35,564 nucleotides of DNA from Gammaproteobacteria bacterium (GTDB lineage: Bacteria > Pseudomonadota > Gammaproteobacteria > HTCC5015). The position numbers and the translations under genes are program-made. The notes beneath the pieces were generated by a model. That model was not told the DNA's origin, ran no database searches, and saw only the letters and a list, made by a program, of their open reading frames with translations. The stretch covers positions 1 through 35,564 of the forward strand of contig JANQRI010000033.1 of the NCBI GenBank assembly GCA_028284675.1. The letters run 5' to 3'. Below, one piece after another: positions 7,608 through 16,047 of the stretch (positions within the stretch are counted from its first letter, which is position 1; each line of letters starts with the position of its first letter).

Positions 7608-8993
7608 TCAAGCCACTTCTCTGGCTTTCTCGGCAGCTTCCTCGATCGCACCAACCATGTAAAAAGCCTGCTCCGGTAAATGGTCATACTCACCATTCAC
7701 AATCGCATTAAAACCGCCAATAGTATCTTTCAATGAAACATACTTGCCGGGAGTACCGGTAAACACTTCGGCAACACTAAACGGCTGTGATAGAAACCGC
7801 TGAATCTTCCGCGCCCTCGCCACAATCAATTTATCTTCTTCGGAAAGCTCATCCATCCCAAGAATCGCAATAATGTCGCGTAATTCTTTGTAACGTTGCA
7901 ATACATTTTGTACCGAGCGTGCGGTTTCATAATGCTCTTGGCCCACAATCAGTGGGTCCAGCTGACGGCTGGTGGAGTCCAGCGGATCGACCGCAGGATA
8001 GATACCCAGCTCCGCAATCTGTCGTGACAAAACAACCGTTGCATCCAAATGCGCGAATGTGGTGGCGGGTGATGGATCAGTTAAATCATCCGCAGGCACA
8101 TATACTGCCTGAATGGATGTGATTGACCCGGTTTTCGTGGACGTAATCCGCTCCTGCAATACCCCCATTTCCTCGGCCAGAGTCGGCTGATAACCCACCG
8201 CAGAAGGCATCCGGCCAAGCAGTGCCGACACTTCTGTTCCGGCCAGCGTGTAACGATAAATGTTATCAACAAACAATAGAACGTCCTTACCATCGTCCCG
8301 AAATTTTTCGGCCATGGTCAAACCGGTCAGTGCAACACGCAAGCGGTTACCGGGGGGTTCATTCATCTGCCCATAAACCATTGCCACTTTATCCAAGACA
8401 TTGGACTCTTTCATTTCATAGTAAAAATCGTTCCCTTCACGGGTTCGTTCACCGACACCGGCAAATACCGAAAGACCACTGTGCTCTTTGGCGATATTGT
8501 TGATCAATTCCATCATATTAACGGTCTTGCCGACACCTGCTCCGCCAAATAAACCGACTTTTCCACCTTTCGCAAACGGGCAAAGTAAATCGATCACTTT
8601 AATACCGGTTTCCAGCAGTTCTGTTGAACCGGACTGGTCTTCATAGCTGGGCGCTTCGCGGTGGATCGCCCAGTGCTCATCAGCTTTGACCTGACCGGCA
8701 TGGTCAACCGGCTCACCCAATACGTTCATTATGCGGCCCAATGTGCCTTCACCGACCGGAACAGAAATCGGAGCGCCGGTATTTTTAACTTTTATACCGC
8801 GCTTTAATCCGTCCGATGACCCCATTGCGATCGTTCTGACGATTCCGTCACCCATCTGGGTTTGCACTTCCAGAGTCAGGTTGCTTTCACCCTGTTCCAG
8901 TTTTAACGCATCATAAATCTTCGGCACCGCATCTCTCGGAAACTCAACATCGACGACCGCGCCGATGATCTGAACGATTGTTCCGTTACTCAT
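7608..8993 (-). CDS. atpD: ATP synthase F1 beta subunit (catalytic)
   Basis: This 461-residue subunit carries the catalytic nucleotide sites of F1. It has the Walker A motif GGAGVGKT, the GERTREGND segment with the catalytic Glu, a Walker B region ending LLFVDN, and the DELSEED lever (MDELSEEDKL) that pushes on gamma. Length and sequence are typical of gammaproteobacteria. A GAGGA site is 8 bases upstream of the ATG. It lies between atpG and atpC in the standard operon. Confidence 0.98.
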   Translation of the reverse strand: MSNGTIVQIIGAVVDVEFPRDAVPKIYDALKLEQGESNLTLEVQTQMGDGIVRTIAMGSSDGLKRGIKVKNTGAPISVPVGEGTLGRIMNVLGEPVDHAGQVKADEHWAIHREAPSYEDQSGSTELLETGIKVIDLLCPFAKGGKVGLFGGAGVGKTVNMMELINNIAKEHSGLSVFAGVGERTREGNDFYYEMKESNVLDKVAMVYGQMNEPPGNRLRVALTGLTMAEKFRDDGKDVLLFVDNIYRYTLAGTEVSALLGRMPSAVGYQPTLAEEMGVLQERITSTKTGSITSIQAVYVPADDLTDPSPATTFAHLDATVVLSRQIAELGIYPAVDPLDSTSRQLDPLIVGQEHYETARSVQNVLQRYKELRDIIAILGMDELSEEDKLIVARARKIQRFLSQPFSVAEVFTGTPGKYVSLKDTIGGFNAIVNGEYDHLPEQAFYMVGAIEEAAEKAREVA

Positions 8994-9026
8994 TTTATGT
9001 TCCTCTATTTCAATAAACTATATGCT

Positions 9027-9890
9027 TTAAACCGCCGCCGCGCCGGCTACAATTTCCGACAACTCTTGCGTAATGGATGCCTGACGCTCTTTGTTATACA
9101 TCAGTTGCAGTTCTTTTATCAGTTCACCGGCATTATCGGTTGCACTTTTCATCGCAATCATTCGTGCGGCCATCTCGCAAGCCACGTTTTCAACGACGGC
9201 CTGATAGAGCTGAGACTCAATATAACGTGTCAACAGCCCGTCAAGCACTTCTTCCGCATCAGGCTCATAAATGTAATCCCAATTGTATTCCAGCCGTTTG
9301 TCGTCAGCAGGCTGTAAAGGGAGCAGCTGCTGTACTTCCGGTCGCTGGGTCATGGTATTCACAAACCGATTTTGCACGATATATAACCGGTCGATCTGAC
9401 CTTCATCATACGCATCCAGCATGGCCTTAATCGTACCGATTAACTCTTCCAGTCTCGGCTGGTCTCCAAGCCCATCGATCTGTGCCACTACGTTGCCACC
9501 GATGCGTTTAAAAAAACTGGTTGCTTTGCGTCCGATCAGCGCCAAATCAACTTCTGCCCCCTGGTTGTGACACTCGGTAATGGATGTAATCGCATGCTTA
9601 AACAGATTAATGTTTAAGCCCCCACAAAGGCCTTTGTCGGTTGAAACGACCACAAACCCTACACGCCGAATTTCAGGCCGCGGCTCCAGGTAAGGATGCC
9701 GGTATTCAAGATTGGCATGCGCAACATGGCCGATTATGCTGTTAATTCTGTCCGCAAACGGGCGGGAGGCTTTCATTCTGTCCTGAGCACGGCGCATTTT
9801 ACTTGCCGCGACCATTTCCATCGCCTTAGTGATTTTCTGAGTGTTTTTTACACTCTGAATTTTAGTGCGAATCTCTTTTCCGGCGGCCAT
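9027..9890 (-). CDS. atpG: ATP synthase F1 gamma subunit
   Basis: This 287-residue protein is the rotor shaft of F1. The N-terminal helix is typical (MAAGKEIRTKIQSVKNTQKI then TKAMEMVAASKMRRAQ), the STDKGLCGGLN segment is present, and the C-terminal helix ends ASITQELSEIVAGAAA, the conserved gamma signature that inserts into the alpha3-beta3 hexamer. It is the same length as E. coli AtpG. It follows atpA by 17 bases and precedes atpD by 33. Confidence 0.97.
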   Translation of the reverse strand: MAAGKEIRTKIQSVKNTQKITKAMEMVAASKMRRAQDRMKASRPFADRINSIIGHVAHANLEYRHPYLEPRPEIRRVGFVVVSTDKGLCGGLNINLFKHAITSITECHNQGAEVDLALIGRKATSFFKRIGGNVVAQIDGLGDQPRLEELIGTIKAMLDAYDEGQIDRLYIVQNRFVNTMTQRPEVQQLLPLQPADDKRLEYNWDYIYEPDAEEVLDGLLTRYIESQLYQAVVENVACEMAARMIAMKSATDNAGELIKELQLMYNKERQASITQELSEIVAGAAAV

Positions 9891-9907
9891 ATCTTAGTTT
9901 ACCTGTC

Positions 9908-11449
9908 CTATACAACCGCTTTTGCTTTATAGTCTTCGACAACCGCCTTCAGACCGGCTTCGATTTCGTCATTATAATCGCCGCTTTCATTGATCTTGCT
10001 GCGCAGCTCGGCTGCAGTGGATTGAAAATGGCCAAACAAACCTGACTCGTAATCACCGATATTTGCCAGTTCGACATCATCAAGATAGCCTTTATCAACC
10101 GCATACAGTGATATCGCCATATCGGCAACCGACAAAGGTGTATATTGGGCCTGTTTCATAAGCTCCATCACCCGCTCCCCGCGCTCAAGCTGCTTGCGAG
10201 TCGCTTCATCCAGGTCCGATGCAAACTGGGAAAATGCGGCCAGTTCGCGATATTGCGCCAGTGCCAGACGCACACCGCCACCGAGTTTTTTGATAATTTT
10301 AGTCTGCGCGGCACCACCAACCCTTGAGACCGACAAACCCGCATTAATCGCCGGGCGAAAACCTGAATTGAACAGGCTGGTCTCAAGAAAGATCTGCCCA
10401 TCAGTAATTGAAATCACATTGGTCGGCACGAATGCGGATACATCTCCGGCCTGGGTTTCAATAATCGGCAATGCCGTCAACGACCCGGTTTTGCCTTTCA
10501 CTTTCCCGCCGGTCAGTCGCTCGACTTCTTTCTCATTGACACGTGCCGCACGCTCAAGTAAGCGTGAGTGCAGGTAAAATACATCTCCAGGGAATGCTTC
10601 TCGCCCCGGTGGACGACGCAGCAGCAGCGACACCTGGCGATAAGCAACCGCCTGTTTGGACAGATCATCGTAGATAATCAATGCGTCTTCACCACGATCA
10701 CGGAAATACTCACCCATTGAGCAGCCTGAATACACCGAAATATATTGCATTACCGCTGACTCGGATGCCGATGCGGCCACCACAATCGTATGCTCCATCG
10801 CGCCGTGCTCTTCAAGCTTGCGCACCACTGCGGCAATAGAGGATTGCTTCTGGCCGACGGCGACATAAATACATTTAATACCGGTCCCTTTCTGGTTAAT
10901 GATCGTATCGATCGCAACTGCGGTTTTCCCGGTTTGTCGATCACCGATAATCAGCTCACGCTGGCCACGGCCAATCGGCACCATCGCATCAATTGATTTT
11001 AGTCCTGTCTGCACCGGCTGCGAGACCGACTGGCGCTCAATAACACCCGGGGCAATTTTTTCGATGGGCGATGTTTCATCCGCTTTTATAGGGCCTTTAC
11101 CATCTATCGCTTCACCCAGTGAGTTCACAACACGCCCCAGCAAAGCTTCACCCACCGGGACTTCAAGAATACGACCGGTACATTTAACCGTATCACCTTC
11201 AGCCAGGTGTGTGTAACTTCCTAACACTACCGCACCAACGGAGTCGCGCTCCAGGTTAAGCGCCAACGCATAAGTATCATTTGGCAGCTCAAGCATTTCA
11301 CCCTGCATAACATCCGCCAGACCATGCGCCCGAATGATGCCGTCACCGAGGCTGACGATGGTACCTTCTGTACGCGCCTCCGCCTCCGCATCGAAGCTCT
11401 CAATGCGTTTTTTGATCAGCTCACTGATCTCGGATGGATTCAATTGCAT
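9908..11449 (-). CDS. atpA: ATP synthase F1 alpha subunit
   Basis: The protein has 513 residues, identical in length to E. coli AtpA. It starts MQLNPSEISELIKKRIESF and has the Walker A motif GDRQTGKT, the visiting Arg region in the SRVGGAAQTK segment, and a helical C-terminal domain. Alpha alternates with beta in the F1 ring and binds non-catalytic nucleotide. A GAGGA site precedes the ATG. It lies 60 bases after atpH. Confidence 0.98.
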   Translation of the reverse strand: MQLNPSEISELIKKRIESFDAEAEARTEGTIVSLGDGIIRAHGLADVMQGEMLELPNDTYALALNLERDSVGAVVLGSYTHLAEGDTVKCTGRILEVPVGEALLGRVVNSLGEAIDGKGPIKADETSPIEKIAPGVIERQSVSQPVQTGLKSIDAMVPIGRGQRELIIGDRQTGKTAVAIDTIINQKGTGIKCIYVAVGQKQSSIAAVVRKLEEHGAMEHTIVVAASASESAVMQYISVYSGCSMGEYFRDRGEDALIIYDDLSKQAVAYRQVSLLLRRPPGREAFPGDVFYLHSRLLERAARVNEKEVERLTGGKVKGKTGSLTALPIIETQAGDVSAFVPTNVISITDGQIFLETSLFNSGFRPAINAGLSVSRVGGAAQTKIIKKLGGGVRLALAQYRELAAFSQFASDLDEATRKQLERGERVMELMKQAQYTPLSVADMAISLYAVDKGYLDDVELANIGDYESGLFGHFQSTAAELRSKINESGDYNDEIEAGLKAVVEDYKAKAVV

Positions 11450-11509
11450 GCTTGCTTTCCTCGTAAGCTTGTTTTTTGTTGATCGTTATATATGTGCATC
11501 AGGCATTGA

Positions 11510-12046
11510 TCAATGCGCCAGTATTTGCGAAAGTTTTTCCAGGCGGCTTTTCATGGAACCGTCAATCACCAAATCACCCGCTTTTATAACCGCCCCGCCA
11601 ATTAATGATGTATCGATCTCGCTCTGCAGGCTGACTTTCTTGCCCAGGCGCTTCTCTAATGCGGCACCGATACTGGCAACAGCGGCCGGATCGATTTCCT
11701 GGGCCGACACCAACGTGGCTTCGACCATGCCTTTCAGGTCCGCACAATAATGTTCGTACTCTCGCGCTATCGCGGGTAACGCAGTCAGGCGACTGTTTTC
11801 AGCCAGCAACCGAATAAAGTTTTCACCGGCTTGATCAAGGTGCTCACGACACACTTTAATCAACAATGCCGTACGCTCCTGCCGCGAAATTCTGGGGTTA
11901 TCCAGCAACACCTTTATTTCATCATTACTGACAACCGCAGCGAGCAGTGCCAGCCGGTCGGACCAAGCCTCAATTGCACCCGTATCGCGCGCATATTCAA
12001 ATACCGCGCGGGAATAAGGTCTGGCTATCGTGGTAAAGTCTGTCAT
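11510..12046 (-). CDS. atpH: ATP synthase F1 delta subunit (peripheral stalk)
   Basis: This 178-residue subunit joins the peripheral stalk to the top of F1. It has the N-terminal delta domain (TIARPYSRAVFEYARDTGA) and the conserved C-terminal segment SLIGGAVIKAGDLVIDGSM. Size is as expected (E. coli 177). It starts 6 bases after the atpF stop, so the two are probably translationally coupled. Confidence 0.96.
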   Translation of the reverse strand: MTDFTTIARPYSRAVFEYARDTGAIEAWSDRLALLAAVVSNDEIKVLLDNPRISRQERTALLIKVCREHLDQAGENFIRLLAENSRLTALPAIAREYEHYCADLKGMVEATLVSAQEIDPAAVASIGAALEKRLGKKVSLQSEIDTSLIGGAVIKAGDLVIDGSMKSRLEKLSQILAH

Positions 12047-12052
12047 ACCCGT

Positions 12053-12523
12053 CTAAACACTGGATACTAATTCATCGAGCATTTTCTGATGCGCTTTCGC
12101 ATCCACTTCACGTTTCAGGATACGCTCGGCACCGCTGACCGCGATGCTCGCAACCTGGGAACGTAACGTTTCTCTGGCCCGGTTTATTTCCTGTTCGAGC
12201 TCTGCCTGCGCCAGTTGTTTGATACGCTCACTTTCACTATGGGCCGTATCTTTCGCTTCTTCGACCAGCTCATTGCCGCGTCTTTGAGCCTGGGACAGAA
12301 TATCGGCTGCCTGCTGTTTGGCTTCTTTTAAAATTTCACTTGCGCGTTGCTCGGCAAGCTCTTTTTCATGCATGCCTCGCTCTGCCGCAGCCAGACCGTC
12401 CGCTATTTTCTTTTGCCGCTCATGAAGCGCATTGATCATCGGCGGCCATATGTATTTCATACATATAGTGACGAAAATAAAAAACGAGATCGCCTGCCCT
12501 ATCAATGTCAGATTTATGTTCAC
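12053..12523 (-). CDS. atpF: ATP synthase Fo subunit b (peripheral stalk)
   Basis: The 156-residue protein has one N-terminal membrane segment (about residues 5-25) and a long charged helix rich in Ala, Glu, Lys and Arg that forms the dimeric stator. It starts MNINLTLIGQAISFFIF, close to E. coli subunit b and of the same length. The start codon is GTG, with GGAG 8 bases upstream. A GTG start would also be in keeping with E. coli atpF. Confidence 0.96.
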   Translation of the reverse strand: MNINLTLIGQAISFFIFVTICMKYIWPPMINALHERQKKIADGLAAAERGMHEKELAEQRASEILKEAKQQAADILSQAQRRGNELVEEAKDTAHSESERIKQLAQAELEQEINRARETLRSQVASIAVSGAERILKREVDAKAHQKMLDELVSSV

Positions 12524-12569
12524 CGTTAATCTCCGCTGGTTACGCCTTTAATTTTGCCCGTATACCTTG

Positions 12570-12800
12570 CTAGGCGAAGATTAAATACAATCCCATTGCA
12601 ACGGCAATCGCGGAAAATGCATCCAGCAACCCCGCCACGATAAACATTTTCACCTGCAATGTCGGGATCATTTCCGGTTGGCGCGCCGCCCCATCCAGAA
12701 ACCGCCCGCCGAGCAGCGCAAAACCTATCGCGGTGCCAAATGCCGCAGAACCCAGCATAATTGCCGCGGCAATAAATTTAACAGCTTCAGCTAATTCCAT
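12570..12800 (-). CDS. atpE: ATP synthase Fo subunit c (proteolipid ring)
   Basis: This is a 76-residue hairpin of two membrane helices joined by the polar loop ARQPE. The proton-carrying acid is Asp60 in GLLDAFSAIAVAMGLY (Asp61 in E. coli). The first helix is rich in Gly and Ala, which allows ring packing. The sequence looks proton-type rather than sodium-type: there is no Glu/Gln pair pattern as in Na+ c-subunits. A GGAG site lies 7 bases before the ATG. An unusual 224-base gap with a repeat element separates it from atpB. Confidence 0.97.
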   Translation of the reverse strand: MELAEAVKFIAAAIMLGSAAFGTAIGFALLGGRFLDGAARQPEMIPTLQVKMFIVAGLLDAFSAIAVAMGLYLIFA

Positions 12801-12872
12801 CTTTGTCTCCTAACGTCGAGTTATCAGTAATTAATAAACCGTGTTTTATTTATTTTTCTAAAAACAGATATT

Positions 12873-13027
12873 TAGAACCCATTTCAAAATTAGCGAGCGC
12901 TGCTAAGACGAGGCAAAAATGATCGAAAAAGCGCAGTTTACACGGAGTCTGCACCGATGGCGCCCCGCATTTTGAGAGCATTTTTAACAACGTATTAGCA
13001 AGCACAGCAATTTTGAGATAGGTTCTA
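12873..13027. mobile_element. MITE-like element with terminal inverted repeats, between atpE and atpB
   Basis: The ends are inverted repeats: the left end (12873-12891) and the reverse complement of the right end (13009-13027) match at 17 of 19 positions, both starting TAGAACC and ending TCAAAATT. The element is 155 bp and has no transposase. Both ends carry TA at the edge, fitting a TA target duplication as made by IS630/Tc1-mariner transposases (inference). The right-end TAG is used as the atpB stop codon. A 62-codon frame crossing it (12850-13038) is element sequence, not a gene. The family name is not known to me. Confidence 0.72.
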
Positions 13028-13855
13028 GTGATCTTCATGGGCCATGCTCAAGTACACGATGGTCAACATCATAAAAACAAACGCCTGAATCGTGATGATC
13101 AAAATATGCAACAGCGCCCAGGGTACCGATAAAGTCCACTGTGCCCAAAAAGGCATAAGCGCTGCAATCAATATAAAAATAAGCTCTCCAGCATAGAGGT
13201 TGCCGAAAAGCCGCAATGATAGCGATATCGGCTTCACAATCAGCCCAATACCTTCCAACAGGAAATTCGCAGGGATCATCAGCTTGCTGTTAAACGGCTG
13301 TAATGTCAGCTCAGCCGCAAAACCGCTAATACCTTTCACTTTCAGGCTGTAGTAGATAATCAGAAAAAACACCGACAGCGACATCCCGAAAGTGATATTC
13401 GGATCAGTAGTCGGGACAATTTTCATATAATGAACACCGGCCAGATAAAATGCATGCGGCACAAAGTCCACCGGAACCAGGTCCATCAAATTCATCAGAA
13501 ATATCCACACAAATATGGTTAGGGACAGAGGTGCAATCAGGTCGTTTTTCCCGTGAAAGCTCTCTTTGACGCTGGTATCGACGAAACCGACAATCGTTTC
13601 AACACAATTCTGCCATGCCCCCGGAACACCGCTGGTTACCGATCTGGCCGCAATACGGAATAAAAACAGAAACAGAATGCCCAGCCCAATGGACCAGGAT
13701 AAGGTATCAACATTCACGGACCAAAAACCCATTGCCCGAATGTCTTCAACACTATGTGCAAAACCCCAGTGCCCATCCGGATACCTGCCATAGGTTAGAT
13801 GGGTTAAATGATGCTGAATATATTCGCTTGCTGTTTGGCCTTGCTCGCTTGCCAT
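13025..13855 (-). CDS. atpB: ATP synthase Fo subunit a
   Basis: The protein is 276 residues with several membrane helices. The helix with the essential Arg reads SLSLRLFGNLYAGELIF, and the C terminus is the conserved TIVYLSMAHEDH, very like the E. coli end. Subunit a forms the two proton half-channels against the c ring. The N terminus (MASEQGQTASEYIQHHLTHL) matches the gammaproteobacterial form. The stop codon TAG is the first three bases of the adjoining repeat element, so the insertion hit the very 3' edge of the gene without changing the protein's usual end. Confidence 0.97.
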   Translation of the reverse strand: MASEQGQTASEYIQHHLTHLTYGRYPDGHWGFAHSVEDIRAMGFWSVNVDTLSWSIGLGILFLFLFRIAARSVTSGVPGAWQNCVETIVGFVDTSVKESFHGKNDLIAPLSLTIFVWIFLMNLMDLVPVDFVPHAFYLAGVHYMKIVPTTDPNITFGMSLSVFFLIIYYSLKVKGISGFAAELTLQPFNSKLMIPANFLLEGIGLIVKPISLSLRLFGNLYAGELIFILIAALMPFWAQWTLSVPWALLHILIITIQAFVFMMLTIVYLSMAHEDH

Positions 13856-13880
13856 CAGATTTAATTTAAACTCAGTAAAT

Positions 13881-14255
13881 TCAAATCAATAATATCAACC
13901 ACCCCATCACTGATACCATAGTAAATGTCAGCATCAAAGGCAGTGCCATTATTGCCCCGTACTTAATAATAAGCACCAGCAACAAGGCCATTAGTATTAG
14001 CTTTTGCGTCTCGGCCATGTAAAACCGACGCAAAAACCGTTCCGAATCAAAATCACGCCTACCGAAAAACGCCCGCACCCCGGAATAAGCAGTGCCAGCT
14101 ACGCAAATCACGCCACCGAGCACCGCAGAGTATGCCGCATGCCAGCTCGAAAACCCAAGTGCAATAATACCGGCTAATAAGGTAAGCGCAGCCTGTACCG
14201 CAATAACCGATAATACTGTTTTCACTCGGTTATCTGTTTTTTTTACCACAATCAA
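13881..14255 (-). CDS. atpI: ATP synthase assembly protein I
   Basis: The 124-residue membrane protein has four hydrophobic segments and lies first in the atp operon, 25 bases before atpB. Its arrangement (a GGVICVAGT-like segment, an Arg-rich FFGRRDFDSERFLRRFYMAE loop, then two helices) fits the AtpI family, which helps assemble the c ring or supply Mg2+. Sequence conservation is low in this family, so position counts for much of the call. The start is TTG at 14253-14255, with no clear ribosome binding site. A GTG two codons later is another option. Confidence 0.85.
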   Translation of the reverse strand: MIVVKKTDNRVKTVLSVIAVQAALTLLAGIIALGFSSWHAAYSAVLGGVICVAGTAYSGVRAFFGRRDFDSERFLRRFYMAETQKLILMALLLVLIIKYGAIMALPLMLTFTMVSVMGWLILLI

Positions 14256-14315
14256 GGCTGCTGACCAGAGTGTGTTCGTCGGGTCTGATATTTACGGCTT
14301 AGTTACGCAGCGCGA

Positions 14316-14344
14316 ATTATATGAATTTGCACGCAACAGAGCAA
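14316..14344 (-). promoter_or_regulatory. sigma70 promoter for the atp operon
   Basis: On the minus strand, TTGCTC (plus positions 14339-14344) and TATAAT (14316-14321) are 17 bases apart. The -10 matches consensus perfectly. Transcription would start near 14309, about 55 bases before atpI. The remaining part of the 332-base gap between atpI and the next gene (14256-14587) holds nothing else I can support. Confidence 0.7.
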
Positions 14345-14587
14345 TAAAAACGCGACCACTCCGGCAGATATTCTGTGCAAGAGATGTTATCGGACGGAAA
14401 TGCACCGGTATGGTTCTATGCCGCAAACCCTGGGGCTGGTTTTCCTGTGTTCCAAAGTCTGTGTTTACGGCCCAAACAGTGCCTTCAATGACACCAATAA
14501 AGTATGCAAATGCTGTTTTCCCGGTTACCATCTCCATTTCCTGGAAAATGCGGTTATTCAAAAACTATATTGGTTTAATTGCTGAAT

Positions 14588-15175
14588 ATGCGAAGACAGT
14601 TAATTATCAGCACGATTATCCTGGTACTCGGAGCCGGCACGTTGTATGCGGAATGCAGCCGCGATGATGTCGATTATTACCTCTCAAAAGGCTTTAACCC
14701 TGAACAAATCACCAGGCTATGCGGTAAAGAAGCATCACCACCGTCGACATTAAGTGTTGCGGATGACCCAAAATTGATGCTGCTGGCGGCAATCGATGCA
14801 AAACAGCCCGAACTGACAGACGGCCGGCTTGTTTACACCGAAAAACAATGTCTGGAACACGGAATTTCCGGCCCTTTCGGGCGACGCGACCGCATTTGCC
14901 CGGAAATTACATTTCAAATCGCCTTGGCAAACCTGCAAATCACCGATCACTCAAAACGTGTCGGAATTTTTGGCAAAAACCGGATCGAAGTTAAAGGCAA
15001 TATTCAATACAAGGTGATCAATCAGAGTGAATTTGATGAAGTAGAAAAACGCGCGCTTGCCCGAAATATTCTGGACAAAAACACAGTATTTATCCCTATC
15101 CAGTCAAATGTGAAAATTACTGATGTGATGGAAACCTTGTCAGGCCTGATTTCAGAAAATACTGCCCCACAATAG
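14588..15175 (+). CDS. Small secreted protein of unknown function
   Basis: I do not recognise this gene by name. With the ATG at 14588 it has 195 residues. It starts MRRQLIISTIILVLGAGTLYA, a clean Sec signal peptide with cleavage after LYA. The mature N terminus is CSRDDVDYYLSKGFNPEQI followed by TRLCG, a two-cysteine motif in a predicted helix pair. The rest is soluble, with two more Cys (QCLEHG, RICPE) and a beta-rich stretch. A TTG three codons earlier is in frame but less likely. No strong ribosome binding site is seen. It is divergent from the atp operon and converges with parB, ending 5 bases before the parB stop. Probably periplasmic. Confidence 0.8.
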   Translation: MRRQLIISTIILVLGAGTLYAECSRDDVDYYLSKGFNPEQITRLCGKEASPPSTLSVADDPKLMLLAAIDAKQPELTDGRLVYTEKQCLEHGISGPFGRRDRICPEITFQIALANLQITDHSKRVGIFGKNRIEVKGNIQYKVINQSEFDEVEKRALARNILDKNTVFIPIQSNVKITDVMETLSGLISENTAPQ

Positions 15176-15180
15176 CCGCG

Positions 15181-16035
15181 CTATTTCAGCCGCTGCAAAA
15201 TACCATCAAACTCTTCGGTGCTTTTATAATTAATTATCAATTTCCCTGAGCCGGCATTCCGATGATGAATCTCGACCTGCGCACCGATTTGGTCGGACAG
15301 CTCGCGTTCAAGGTTAACGATATCGGGTTGCTTATTCTTTTGTGGTTTTTTGGCTGCAGGTTCGGCGGTCTGTGCCTTGCGTGCCAAGGCCTCTGTTTCC
15401 CTGACAGAGAGTCCTTTTTCAGCGGCCTGGCGGGCAATTTCAAACTGCCGCTCCGGCGCCAGCGTCAGAATCGCACGCGCGTGCCCCATATCAAGCTGTC
15501 CCTGCTGAACCAGTGGTTTTACCTTGTCTGACAGCTCCAGCAAGCGCAACAAATTGGTTACCGCCGTGCGTGAGCGCCCAATTGCTTCCGCCGCCTGTTG
15601 GTGGGTCAACCCAAACTCCTCGATTAAACGGTGTATCGCGTTGGCCTGCTCCAACGGGTTCAGGTTCTCCCGCTGAATATTTTCTATGAGTGCAACCGCC
15701 GCAACATTTTCATCGGGCATGTCTTTGACAATTGCCGGTATTTCCTGCAGCTCAGCGATTTGTGCTGCCCGCCAGCGCCGCTCACCGGCAATTAACTCAT
15801 AGCCATCACCCACCCGGCGTACGACAACCGGCTGCAAAATACCTTGCACACGGATAGAGTCCGCCAATTGCTGCAGGGCATCAGGCTCAAAATGGGTCCG
15901 TGGTTGATAAGGCCCGCGTTGAATACTCTCAACAGGCAATAACTCCAGGTGATCTTCTGCATTATCACTATCGGGGATATTTTCACCGGCCCCCATTAAC
16001 GCTTCAAATCCTCGCCCCAAGCCTCTTCGTTTCAT
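15181..16035 (-). CDS. parB: Chromosome partitioning protein ParB (Spo0J family, CTP-dependent clamp)
   Basis: The protein has 284 residues. The N-terminal ParB/Srx domain shows PVESIQRGPYQPRTHF, LADSIRVQGILQPVVVRR, the CTP-binding GERRWRAAQ motif, and ENIQRENLNPLEQA. A helix-turn-helix follows (TNLLRLLELSDKV region), then a Lys-rich linker and a C-terminal dimerisation domain. It loads at parS and spreads around the origin. It is 12 bases downstream of parA. Two parS-like sites occur in this window, inside recF. Confidence 0.96.
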   Translation of the reverse strand: MKRRGLGRGFEALMGAGENIPDSDNAEDHLELLPVESIQRGPYQPRTHFEPDALQQLADSIRVQGILQPVVVRRVGDGYELIAGERRWRAAQIAELQEIPAIVKDMPDENVAAVALIENIQRENLNPLEQANAIHRLIEEFGLTHQQAAEAIGRSRTAVTNLLRLLELSDKVKPLVQQGQLDMGHARAILTLAPERQFEIARQAAEKGLSVRETEALARKAQTAEPAAKKPQKNKQPDIVNLERELSDQIGAQVEIHHRNAGSGKLIINYKSTEEFDGILQRLK

Positions 16036-16047
16036 AGCTTTTGTTCT

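Noticed and set aside
7598..7696. Upstream extension of atpC
   Set aside because: The added residues overlap atpD and do not resemble epsilon; MAMT at 7597 matches the family start.
12850..13038. 62-codon minus-strand open frame between atpE and atpB
   Set aside because: It lies almost wholly inside the inverted-repeat element and overlaps the end of atpB; no ribosome binding site or family resemblance.
14292..14561. 89-codon minus-strand open frame upstream of atpI
   Set aside because: It starts at TTG, has no ribosome binding site, no recognisable domain, and contains the atp promoter.
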